Of a DNA stretch of 64,000 nucleotides, positions 1 to 11,500 are shown piece by piece (within the stretch, counting starts at the first letter, position 1; every line of letters starts with the position of its first letter). The notes beneath the pieces are model-generated. The model saw only the letters and a program-made list of their open reading frames with translations. It was not told where the DNA came from and ran no database searches. A program made the translations under genes and the position numbers. The stretch is from Pteria penguin. Taxonomy: Eukaryota > Mollusca > Bivalvia > Pterioida > Pteriidae. The stretch lies in contig CM068590.1 in assembly GCA_035048485.1 (NCBI GenBank), forward strand, positions 7,925,329-7,989,328, given 5' to 3'.

Positions 1-703
1 ATTTTGTCAATATCTCAATTTTTGGATTTTCTATGAATTTTTTAAGACTTCCAAATGAGGGTGTATAGGAACAATTCAATCACATTTTTCACTTCTGCTG
101 TTATACCACATGAAAGATTTTAATGAAACATGGAATACATGAAGTACTAAAAGTCCTCTATCAATTTGGTAAATTTCATCCAAATTGGTTAACAGATAAT
201 GCCACCATGTCTAAAAAGCAGTTCTCACAATAGTACATATACCACTTGGTAATTGAAATATGGAGAGTAGCGGTTCAAATCCAGCTGTGGTCAAAATTTT
301 TTTTTCATTTCTTTACACATCTAAATAAGTTTTTAGATGTTTCTCAACACTCAACATATGAAATTAGGCAATTTTAAGTTAGATCTGGACAATATTTGAA
401 ACAATTGTTGTTCATGACCCAGACTTGAAATCAGTCAACAAAAGGCCCCACCTAAAGAAAATGACTAACTTGTTGCCCTGAATGACTTCTTGCAGAGACA
501 AAGGAAATGCTTAATATCAAAATCACCTAAATGGATGTGCAAAAAAGTGTTGTTTTTTATTCTAGCCTGAAATAAAATTTGACATATTTTCAACATTTGT
601 GTTGACTTAGTCACATTAATGCAAAAATAAATGAATTCTTCATGCATGACTGATAATCTAGGCACTCAGGTGAGCGATATAGGCCCACTTGGGCCTCTTG
701 TTT
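1..703 (+). mobile_element. Helentron-like non-autonomous element, 3' part (cut by window edge)
   Basis: This stretch aligns at a constant offset of 11660 with 11661-12367. I count about nine differences over 700 bases, one of them a 4-base indel, so the two copies are close to 98-99% identical by eye. The 3' terminus has an internal inverted motif ctcaggtgagc (665-675), a perfect hairpin aggcccacttgggcct (681-696) and the end cttgttt (697-703). The 5' end lies outside the window. There is no coding capacity; the minus-strand open frame at 465-665 also occurs in the other copy at 12125-12352 and looks like chance. The Helentron assignment is inference from the end structure. Confidence 0.65.
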
Positions 704-1220
704 AAATTGCAATGTCAAATTTAATAAGCTACCATCATGTGGTAACAATTAGTATAAATAACAAGGTATGAATGGACTCGATCGATTATGTAATTAATTC
801 GGCCTTCTACATTTTACACTGACACGGTCAATTGATCAAACCGTGCGCGCAATCTGTCATCTAGGAAAGACGCGGCAGGGAAAAAGAAGCCAACTTCGAG
901 ATAAACCAGGTAAATAAGAACATCGGGACTTGAAAATGTATGTGAGATAAGCATGGTATTTGACACATCAGTGTTCAACACATCCGGGGTAAATTTAATC
1001 ATATTATGAAGGATTTTTTTCGGGACCACGTCCGACTTCAAGATATTCCGGGTATTCGAGATATCAGTGTTCGACATATCGAAGTTTGACTGTACATCTA
1101 AACAGGTAATGTACACCTGGAGAGGTAATAAATATCTAAACAGGTAATGTACACCTAGAGAAGTAATGTACACCTAAACAAATAATGTACACCAAAACAG
1201 ATGATGTGAAAATACATGGG
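704..1220 (-). mobile_element. Possible pogo/Tigger-like terminal remnant, then degenerate short repeats
   Basis: Read on the minus strand from about 1097, the sequence begins TA-cagtcaaacttcgatatg and continues with repeated tcgaa / tatc blocks to about 1017, ending near ggtcccg. I associate this layout with the ends of pogo/Tigger-like DNA elements. Only one end is visible and I could not find the other, so boundaries are unknown. From about 1097 to 1215 there are degenerate copies of a ggtaatgtacacctaaaca-type unit that grade into the next array. No gene is visible. The 119-codon minus frame at 814-1173 looks accidental. Confidence 0.35.
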
Positions 1221-1768
1221 ACACAGTTATGTAAACAGTACAGAAGTGATGTACTATTCTACACAGTACACAGGTGATGTACTATTCTACACAGTACATA
1301 GGTGATGTAATACTCTACACAGTACACAGGTGATGTACTATTCTACACAGTACACAGGTGATGTACTATTCTACACAGTACATAGGTGATGTAATACTCT
1401 ACACAGTACACAGGTGATGTACTATTCTATACAGTACACAGGTGATGTACTATTCTACACAGTACATAGGTGATGTAATACTCTACACAGTACACAGGTG
1501 ATGTACTATTCTACACAGTACACAGGTGATGTACTATTCTACACAGTACATAGGTGATGTAATACTCTACACAGTACACAAGTGATGTACTATTCTACAC
1601 AGTACACAGGTGATGTACTATTCTACACAGTACATAGGTGATGTAATACTCTACACAGTACACAGGTGATGTACTATTCTACACAGTACACAGGTGATGT
1701 ACTATTCTACACAGTACACAGGTGATGTACTATTCTATACAGTACACAGGTGATGTACTACCCTATAT
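1221..1768. repeat. 28-bp minisatellite with 84-bp trimeric higher-order unit
   Basis: A 28-bp unit (acaggtgatgtactattc core followed by tacacagt) is repeated about 20 times. Every third copy is a variant reading tacataggtgatgtaatac, seen at 1296, 1379, 1463, 1547 and 1631, which gives a higher-order period of 84 bases. The last unit fades out near 1765. Confidence 0.9.
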
Positions 1769-2010
1769 GTTGCACAGGACTGATTTTGTTTTTGTATTTT
1801 TCCATTAATTTTTTTCACAAAACAGTATGTTACCTTGACATTCGTTTATATCTTATATGTTTTAGTAAATTTTCACATTTGATGATGTCATTATTTTATT
1901 AAAAGACATGTGTGCTGCTTGGCACCATCGTGACTCTCTCACCTTTCGTCTTTGTTTAGAATCAGAGTAATTAAAGACTGTTTTAAACAATTACCCTTAC
2001 TTCAAGTGTT
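1769..2010. other. Non-coding, nothing recognised
   Basis: AT-rich sequence between the minisatellite and the SINE. No exon, RNA gene or repeat was recognised. Confidence 0.5.
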
Positions 2011-2284
2011 CAGATGATTGATTATTGTTTTACGTCACTCCACAGTTATTTCATGTATATGGTGATGGCATTTGCCTGATGCTTCAGACAGAAATTTCTA
2101 CCCTTGCAATGGACCCACTGGAAGCTGTGAGGGATCTTGTACGTTCCGGCCTACAGTGATGTGGGACCTTGGTTTTACTGTCTCATCCGAAAGACAGAAC
2201 ACTGGTGTGCCCAGGGGGAGAATTGAACCCTGGATCTCTAGGTCATGAACAGAGCACCTCATCCACTAGGCCACACCGACTCAG
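2011..2284 (-). mobile_element. tRNA-derived SINE with V-type core (V-SINE relic)
   Basis: On the minus strand the 5' part carries an A box, tggcctagtgg (2263-2273), and a B box, ggttcaattc (2220-2229). These are RNA polymerase III internal promoter elements of a tRNA-derived head. They are followed at 2163-2200 by a block with tctttcggatgagac and taaaacc, which I recognise as the conserved core of V-SINEs. The 3' tail (about 2011-2050) reads gtgacgtaaaacaataatca and then simple atca-type repeats. A short agtgtt sequence lies at both borders (2005-2010, 2283-2288) and may be a target duplication. RUDI, a molluscan V-SINE family, is a candidate name from memory only. It is not a functional tRNA gene because the acceptor and anticodon structure is lost. 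Confidence 0.75.
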
Positions 2285-2490
2285 TGTTAAAATGACAGCA
2301 AAAACAAACAGACCTAGTAGACCTTGCATGTATATCTGGATTGGAATTAAACTAAAAATTGATAAAAAAATTGGGGTTGGCCATAGGCGATTTATCAGGG
2401 TTGGTCGAGTAACTGTTAACAAAATATTTATTTATTTGGTGTTATGAAGAGTGTTTCTGATGAGACTGATGTATATTTTATGTTATATAG

Positions 2491-2594
2491 GTTGTGATCC
2501 AGTACTGCTGTTTGAGGACTCCATGCTCTCAGGTTTTGTGCCCTTGCTGAGTGCTCCTTTATCTACCTCTTATGTTCACAGTACAGTTGAAAAG
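2491..2594 (+). CDS. SMG6: SMG6 exon a (end of EST1 helical domain)
   Basis: The exon follows an acceptor ending in tatatag and stops before gtaaac. It has 104 bases: two that finish a split codon and then 34 codons (FEDSMLSGFVPLL near the middle). The phrase GF-x-PL and the in-phase join to the next exon (STVEK followed by DIARDCLRI) place it in the C-terminal part of the EST1/SMG6/SMG7 helical domain. The polypyrimidine tract is weak and the frame stays open upstream, so the exact acceptor is the least certain of the set. The 5.9-kb intron that follows holds hAT, Harbinger-like and non-LTR relics. Confidence 0.72.
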
Positions 2595-5500
2595 GTAAAC
2601 TAACAAAATAATCCTCCAATGTTTACCCTCCTGGTGAAAGGGTAGTAGACATTATCATCATTATTTATCGCCTATGTTCATAGTAAGAGGGAAAGGTTTA
2701 CTTAATTTCCTAAATGTTTACACAGAAATTATGAATTGAAATATTACCATTTAAAGTGCTAGAAGAATTTTCACAATTTCTCTATCTAATGTGTTCATTA
2801 ACATACATGAGTCAGTGACAAAAAATTACGCTTCTGCGTGACTCTGATCACAAGAAATATACAGTTATCCAGATTGATTGATTTTTTCAATTGTTAATCT
2901 TCGTAATATGTGACGTCAGAAGTTGTACAAATATTACTTTTCCTTAGGTTTTAGTTATGACGTTAATGTTCGAATTTTTTTTGTAACTTCTTAATAAAAT
3001 GGCATTAAAAGTTGTACAACATGTTGAACAGAAAGCCTTTATTTTACTCTCTTTTTCCCGTAAAATCAGGCAAATGGATCTATTTACTAATAGTTATCTC
3101 TCAAGAGATATACTGAAGCAGAAGGGGTGGTAATTTTTACAAATTTTATAATAATTCAATTAAGACTTAAGGAAAATGCATAATCCCCCAGCATTCTAAT
3201 AGCACTTTAAGTGATTCAATACATAAGTAGTTTTATCACAGTCATGTTTTGCTGTTTATGCAGTGAAATATCGCTATGTCATAAATTAATTTATGACATA
3301 GGTGATGTCATAGCGTGTATAGGAATTGTGTCAAGCCAGTGTTTGATGAAATAAACACCTATTAACTGAGTGTAAACATGTGATAAAAAGAATCTGAAAT
3401 GAATTTTTATTTCATACAATATTTATGAAACTTGTGTGTTTTTATAAAAACAAAGAACTCGTTTCATAAATACCGTATGAAATGAAAATTCATTTCAGAT
3501 CCTATATAAACCTGGTATATAGTCAGTTATTATGACCTTGATGTTTAAAATGACATGAAGTAGAAGATAAGTGAAGATGACATCAGAGTGACCTGATTAT
3601 AGGTAACTGAGATTAAAACCATGTCACCATAGCACTGATTACTGTGTATATTTATCATAGGAATGTGTGGCAAGAAAATATGTGATATATCATTGTTACC
3701 ATTAAATTCTAACTTAAGTAATGCACATGACTCAGTATAGTGCATGTGCTTCACTAAATGAGGAATGGACAACGCATGTACCAGAATTTTTTAATAGTCT
3801 AATGCAGTTTTAATGTGAACGTTTCAAAAACTAACAAATTTAATAATGTCACTGAATTTTAAATACATGTGTCTACTTTTCACTAGACATTTACTCAGGT
3901 TGAAGGATCGGCAGTGACAGAGTTGATTTCTTAAGTGAGGGTGGCCCTTGCTTTAACTACAGGAAAAGATCGATTTTCCCGTAATACTATGCAGCATCTC
4001 CTCTTGTTTTAATTATTTGCTTAAGAAAACAAGTTTGTCGAAATGTGTCAGAATCTAGGGCTGCTTGCAGGTTAGTGACGGTTCCACCAGCAGCTGAAAA
4101 AAGTCTTTCAGATGAGACAGATGTGGCTGGAATGCAAATCATCTTACAAGCTAAATTTGTAAGGTGAAACTTTTTTTTTTAATTGGATTACGGATTTTAA
4201 AATTCAAAAATTGGGTCGGTCGGTTAGAAAAAAATAAGAAAAAAAATACAGAACACTTGAAGCATTTCTGAAAATTAAAAAATAAAATAACTCATTTTAA
4301 GTTTGATTCTTTTATTCTGAATAATAACAACGATATTTTAATGATGAAAGACCTTGGTATGAGGTGTGGATTCAACAATATTTCCGTATGTTCCCCGTCC
4401 GTTAGGTTATTTTCAGATCTTAGTCGCCTCCCCCCTTTTGTGTTTGTAATTTTGGGCTAGTAAAAATTATCATGCATTCATGGGCTAGTAGATTTGTGGA
4501 ACCTACTAGGCTACTATCCCTACTGGCTAGTGTCTTGAAAAAGTTTTCGGAAAGACTGTAAACCCATTACCAACATAATAAATTGATACGACTTAAGCCC
4601 AGTTTACACGATATGCTTTAGCATATCTTCACAACACATATGTAGTGAAAACGGCGCGTTTACACGATATGTTGTGCACATGTTTTTGCCTAATTTGCAT
4701 CCGTTTTCCCGCCATCTCTCATATATACACATGTTCTCACAATGGACGAATTGGATATTTTAGCTCCTATTCTGTTAATTATTATGGCTGGTGCTTATCG
4801 TCAATATCGAAGAAACAAACGGAAAAAAAGGGCTAAAACATATTGTGTAAATTGGGCTTTAGATCTACTCCAACTAGTAACCTCATATCTCTTGGTATCA
4901 AGACAAGCATACTACTCATTAATGTAGCGACTTTTTATTTTTTTAATTCTTTGTTTTTATTTTTGTTTCTTGGAATTTCTATTTATACAAAACATTGGGA
5001 CGATGACCTGGGGATAAACTCAGTGTTTATCATAGACCGTAATGCAACTTTGTTGAAGTGTATTTTAAGCAAGAGCTCAATGAGTCTTAAAACTTTTGAA
5101 ATTCATTAAGTAGTCTCACGACCATTGACTCTCTTTCGTTCTTCGAATTTTTTATGACCACAGTTTGCAAAAAATGAGATTTCAAAATATCGGATTCTTC
5201 GTAGACAGCAATGATAAATCCTGGGACTTATCCCCCATCTAATATGATGCAAATTAAGTCATGTGATCAGTCCGACTTCAAGAATTATCAAGTTTGTGGC
5301 TCAGATTTCTCCTGTGCACATGGAGGTTGATTCAGTTGTAAAAGGCACATCGAAACGATTAGAAAATTTCTAAAGAAAATTCCAGTGTGAACGAAGAAGT
5401 ACCGAAGGGTAAACCATATCTCATAGTCCATGGAATAAAGGGGACAATATTGTGTTTAGTGTCATATTTAGACAAATGCAAACCCCAATATTATTGAGGT

Positions 5501-8500
5501 GAAACCAGGAGCCTGGGAGGAGTAAGCATCCCCTGGTTGCATGCAACACCTGTTGCAAAAGTCCTGCAACAACCTTTCAAGGAGGTAAATACATAAATAT
5601 ACATGCATGAACATAGGAAGGAGACAGGAACACGAAGTCAAATTTTCCCATTCAAGGCAAGAAATCCTGCCTGCATGAAATTCCGGTGTCGGAAACGCAG
5701 GTTAACGAATGTCTGTATATACATGTATATACGTATTATGTCAAATCAAGTATAGTCAAAAAAGTTAAGATGGTTATTTTGTATGGTCAGGTCCGCAAAT
5801 ATCGGTTAACATTCTTGGAAGAGGAATCTGAAATTGCAGTAGATCCCTATATAACTTCCTCAGTGACAATTTCAAACGTTCCTCATATATCCTTGTGAGA
5901 AAAGTTTGGTGGCAAGAAGTCTAGCTCTCAGAAAACATTTTTACTGAGACTGGTAATAGTGTACTTAAGCCCCAGAGGAGCATCACCAGGGCTGAATTGA
6001 TGCTTTGCAATGTGGTAGCTCAGATGAACCTGTCCCTCGGCTGATGTTTTTTCTCAAGAGTACACATGATGGTTCATACATTGTATTACACTTTACTCTC
6101 TCTTTCTAGAGCGAAATACTACAACAGGTAGGCAGGTCTGCATGACATAGGGCCTTCATATTTGGCATTTGTGTCTGGAGACATGCACAACCATGACAAT
6201 GTCACAGATCACTGCACCCTTACTGATAGAACCCCTAAAGCAGGGGACCACAATTCTCTAAATTCGCTTGTTAGTAATATCATTTGTCCTCAAGAATTGT
6301 TTAACATTCGAATCATGACAATGAAGATTTGTCTGTATAAGACATATTTCATTATATCTCTGGATCAAAGATTTGAGGGCACCTAGTTTTTGACTTGTCA
6401 GTCTGTCTGTTTGTCTGTGTCAAAAGAACTGAAACATTGGGCATAATTTTTCGACTGTGAGAGATAGAATTTTCACATTGCACACGCATATTCCTTGTGA
6501 CAAAACCTTACCGTCGGTACAAAAATTTTTACTTTATAATAATAATAATAATATCCTTTATTTATACAGGATGGCACAATTAGTTACAAGAACTAGTTCA
6601 CATATGTAAAACATATATACAACATATAAATTATCACAATAATACATGATGTACAAATACAACAAATACATATAAATATATACATGATGTACAAATACAA
6701 CAAATACATATAAATATATACATGATGTACAAATACAACAAATACATATAAATATATACATGATGTACAAATACAACAAATACATATAAATATATACATG
6801 TATCTTAAATGTCACATTATTATATCAAATTAAGAGAAATTGTTTAAATCGGACAATCTAGCACATTTCCATAAAAAACTAGCTCCTGAAAGAAAAATAA
6901 ATCATTCATGTGAATTAAAGTAATGCTCTAATTAAGACGATTTATATATAATATAGTCATGCATAGGCATCCATTTTAAGATTATAAACATTTCCATACC
7001 TGGAGTATAAAATTGTTTGATATGGAGAATGATTCTTGCAGCTCTCTTTTGTAATTTAAAAAGGCGATCAATGTTTGATTTGTTTTTAAAAGCTCCCCAA
7101 ACAGTACAACAATGATTAAGATGTGGAAAAATAATTGCATTAAAAATCTTTAACAAAGCTGCACTTGACATAAAACTATTCAGCCGCCGAAAAACACCTA
7201 TTTTTTGTTGGAGCTCTTTGCATAAAACATCGATATGTACAGACCAGGTAAGATTTTCATTAATAGTGACACCAAGTAATTTTGCACTATGTACATTCTC
7301 TATTAAAACATCCCCAACTTTAACAAACAGTTTTCTACATTTCGATAATTTTTGTGAAGTCCCTATTAACATGCATTGGGGTTTTTTCAAATTCATTAAC
7401 TTATTTTGAGACATTCATTTCATAGAATTTAACAGTTCTTCATGCATTTTTTTGTTCAAAAATATCTACAGATTTATCAGAGACATCGTGTGTTGTATCA
7501 TCTGCATATATAGTCACATTAGAATGCTTCAAACATTTAGGATAATCATTAACAAAAAGGATAAAAAATAAAGGCCCCAATATTGACACCCGAGGCACAC
7601 CGATAGTAACATTTCTCTCTTTTGATACAACCCCTCTCCATTTGACACATTGAGTTCTGCTATCGAGGTATGATTTAAACCATTTAAAAGTATTCTGACA
7701 AATTTCAAACGATAAAAGTTTTCTCAACAATACATCATGATTTACAGTATGAAAGGCTTTGCTAAAATCTATAAAAAGGACTCCTGTCAATTTTCCAGCA
7801 TCAATATTACAAAGCCAATTATCAATAATGTTATGCTAAGCCGTTTTACATGAATGTTTTGGTCTAAAACCTGACTGATGCTCTGTTAAAAGATTGTGTG
7901 TGTTCAAAAATTCATAAAAAGAATTAAAAACATGTCTTTCAATAATTTTGCTAATTACAGGTAAAACAGACACAGGACAGTAATTATTCACTAAAAATGC
8001 ATCACCCGATTTGTAAAGGGGAGTAACTCTGGCTTGTTTCCACTAGTTTGCCACATCTCCAGACTTAATAAAGGAATTCATCATAAATAATAAAATATCA
8101 TCTATTACATCTATACTCATCTTTAGAAATTTCACAGATATTTCATTTAGACCTGTGGCTTTAGCATTTGACATGGCTCTTATTTCTTTCTTTAAAAATT
8201 CATTTCGAATAACTGGAATTGAAAAAGAACCATCAGGCATTAATTGCTCAACTTCTAGCATTGAGTTATCAAAATTTTCAGCAAACTTATGCCTTGTTAC
8301 CTTGACTGTGACCATTGACCTACATTTAAAAAAACTATAACATAGGCTGTATCTTTTGAATGGTAAGTGATATGGCTTTCAGATTTCATGTGTATTTCTT
8401 GTGATGAGGCCTTTCTGTCGGTACCAAAATTTTGACTTTGTGACCTTGACCATGGATGTTGATCTAGTTTTATTTCATTGCAGGACATTGCCAGAGACTG

Positions 8501-11500
8501 TCTACGTATTGACACACTACAGCTGTTTGGGGAATATCTCTGCGGTATAGAACCACCCATGTTAGCGTTTAATGTGGAGAGCAAGCAGTATTTCTCCGTT
8601 ACCCCATCCAGTGACTACAGTGAAGATCAACAGAGTGATCTCCCTTCTGACACAGATGAGGTATATACACATTTCCAATACAGTCTGCACCAGGTTGTTT
8701 GCTTGTCACAGCTACACTTGGATAATGTTACCTATACAGTGGTGTCCAGTGTTAAATACCGAGTGATTTGCTTGTCAAAGCTACATTTGGATAATGCCAC
8801 CTATACAGTGGTGTCCAGTGTTTAGTATGGATTTAGTCAGTAAACATAGGTACCATGTCGTGTCATGACTGTCATTGGAGACAATTAACAGAGGTACCTT
8901 GTCATGTCATGTTTGTCGGACGACAGTAAACAGAGGTGTCATGTCGGTTGAGTCAGTAAATTGATACCATGTCCTGTCAAGTTTGTCCGGAAACAGAGGC
9001 ACCATGTTTTGTTAGAAATGACAAGTAAAAGATACCTTAGTTTTTGAGGTTGGTCTGTTACATAGATTTATATTCTGTGTGATACATCAAGCAAATGCCA
9101 TCACCATGTAAGAGCAATAATATTGATGTGACAAAAAACAAGTCTCAAACAAAACATCTATTTTTATGCCTCAGCCATACATGTTGTATTGCACCGCTGT
9201 CACAGTGTGCGAAATTAACTTTGAAGTGCTATAGACATTCAGTCCACAGTAATTTAAGTTCCTGTAGACCTCAGCAATTTCCTATAGACCGAAATAAAAA
9301 GGCACAAAAATCAGAATTTTAATACATTTTATTTGCTAAAATCATTTGCCAATCATTTAATCCTTTAGTTTTAGTTTTATTCTCTCTCAATTTCGTAGAC
9401 AATTTGTGTAATGTGATTTTCGTTTTCTAGTTCATTTTGTTCTATTTTGCTGTCTGATTCACTGTGGATGTCTGATTTATCACTTTCCAAAGTTTCCCCT
9501 TCATCCCTATAGCCTTGAGTACTAAGTAAACTCTCTGCTTTAGTTATAACTTTAACTGGTCAAAGAACGAAATTGTGACCGTCTTTCGAGGGCAAAAGGA
9601 TGATTAAAAGTGGAAGTACAACAAACCCTTATCATTGGTAGTACAAATAGACTGGAGTTACCTGGAGCCCGTTTCATCAAACAAAGTAACTCCTAGTGTA
9701 GGCTTAGTTTGGCCCGACTAAATACCCGACTAGACTAAATTTCCAACTATTTTGTGTTTCATCAAACGGCGTAACTCTACGATTAGCGTAGATTTAATCG
9801 AAACTCTACGCCAACCTCTTACCTGGTTAGTGTAAATCAATGTAATGACTTCTAGCCTTTTTAGCTCACCTGAGCCAAAGGCTCAAGTGAGCTATTGTGA
9901 TCAATCACCGTCCGTCGTTAACTTTTCACATTTTCGACTTCTTCTCCAGAACAACTGAACAGAATTTGATGAAACTTGATAAGCATGTAGTACTCATGGT
10001 CCCCTACAAGTGTTGTTGTTTTTCGTCCGGATTCATCAACAGGTGGCGCCACCACAGGCAAAAGTAGGTCAAAGAGGGTACCCTCCTTTGACAAACTTCT
10101 TCTTCAGACCGGGGGCATACAGAGACAAACCGAATGCATAGGAATGATCTAGAGGGATGTGTGAAGAAGTGTTGTTATTTTTGGTTCAGTTCCGAAATCA
10201 AATTTTTGACGTTTTTTTGTACTTGGTAGTTTAATGCAGAAAAGAGGTATTTTTTTCTTTTAGTACACATTGATGCATTAATTTGGTTTAATTTGATCAT
10301 TTTGATGGTAAGAAATACTACCGCGGAGAAAATTTTTCAATATTTTATGTTTTGGATTTTTTATGAATTTTTTAAGACTTTCAAGAAAAAGGGGGATGGG
10401 ATAATTGGTGTAAACATTTCACAGTTTGAAATTTTTCTTTGGAACCACTAGCCGGAATTCAATGAAACTTGGCATGCATCAAATACTCAAGGTCCCCGAC
10501 AAATGTGGTCATCTTTGTCAGGATCCATGAACAGGTGGCACCAACACAGACAAAAGTAGGTCACAGAGGGTACCCTCCTTTGACAAACTTCTTATTCAGA
10601 TCGGGTGCATACAGCGACAAACCGACTGCATAGGAATGATTTAGAGGCATATGGGAAGAAGTGTTGATATTTTTGGTTCCATTCTGAAATCAAATTTTTG
10701 ACGTTTTTTCATTTTTATTTTGGACTTTGTTATTTTAATGCATTAAAGAGTTATTATTTTCTTTTAGTAAACATTGATGCATTCATTTGGTTTCATTTAA
10801 TCATTTCTATGGTAAGGAATGCTGGTGCGAAGGAATTTTTTCAATATCTTGATTTTTGAATTTTTTATGAATTTTTTAAAGACTTCCAAGAAAAAGGGGG
10901 GGGGGGGGGGGGGGGACAATTTTTCATATCTTCAACTTGATCTACAGAACAACTTGAAGGATTGTGATAAAACTGGGTAGGATGCAAGTACTCATAGTCC
11001 TTTTCAAAGGTTTTGTTTTTTGTGCGGATCATCCAAATTGGTTAACAGATAATGCCACCATGTCTAAAAGTAGGTCTCACAATGGTACATATACCACTTG
11101 GTAACTGAAATATGGAGAGTAGCGGTTTTTTTTTACACATCTAAATAAGTTTTTAGATGTTTCTCAACACTCAACATATGAAATTAGGAATTTTATGTTT
11201 AAGACTTCCAAAAAAAAAAGGGGGGGGGGGGGTTTGGCCATTTTTCACATTTTCAACTTTTTCTACAAAACTGTATGAAGGATTTTAATAAATCTTGGTA
11301 GAAATAAGTCAATTATGATCCTCTTCAAATTCTGTTGTTTTCGTCCAGACCTCTTTACGGGTGGCGCCACCATAGTCAAGAGTAGGTCACAAAAGAGTTC
11401 CCTCGTTTAACAATATTCTTTTTCATACGGGCTGTATACAGAGACAAACAGAATGCATAGAAATGATCTAGAGGGATGAGTGAAGATGTATTGTCATTTT

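Larger units (their letters stand above)
6535..8292 (-). mobile_element. Non-LTR retrotransposon, 5'-truncated and decayed
   Basis: A minus-strand element whose 3' end is a tataaataaaggat block followed by an ATT simple repeat (6537-6552). This tail type is seen in CR1/Jockey-group LINEs. It carries only reverse-transcriptase sequence, broken over several frames; no endonuclease domain is present, as expected of 5' truncation during insertion. Borders are inferred from the interrupted host module on both sides. It lies antisense in an SMG6 intron. Confidence 0.8.

Noticed and set aside
814..1173. 119-codon minus-strand frame
   Set aside because: It runs through a minisatellite-like stretch and a DNA-element end; composition and content suggest chance.
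2220..2284. Functional tRNA gene
   Set aside because: A and B boxes are present, but there is no acceptor stem pairing or clear anticodon arm, and the sequence continues into a V-type SINE core.
5686..5898. 70-codon plus frame
   Set aside because: No recognisable family, no ATG at its first codon, no splice phase matching the neighbouring SMG6 exons, and it sits in repeat-rich intron.
6558..6815. Minus-strand frame rich in Tyr, Ile and Cys
   Set aside because: It is the translation of the four-copy 38-bp repeat within the retrotransposon 3' region.
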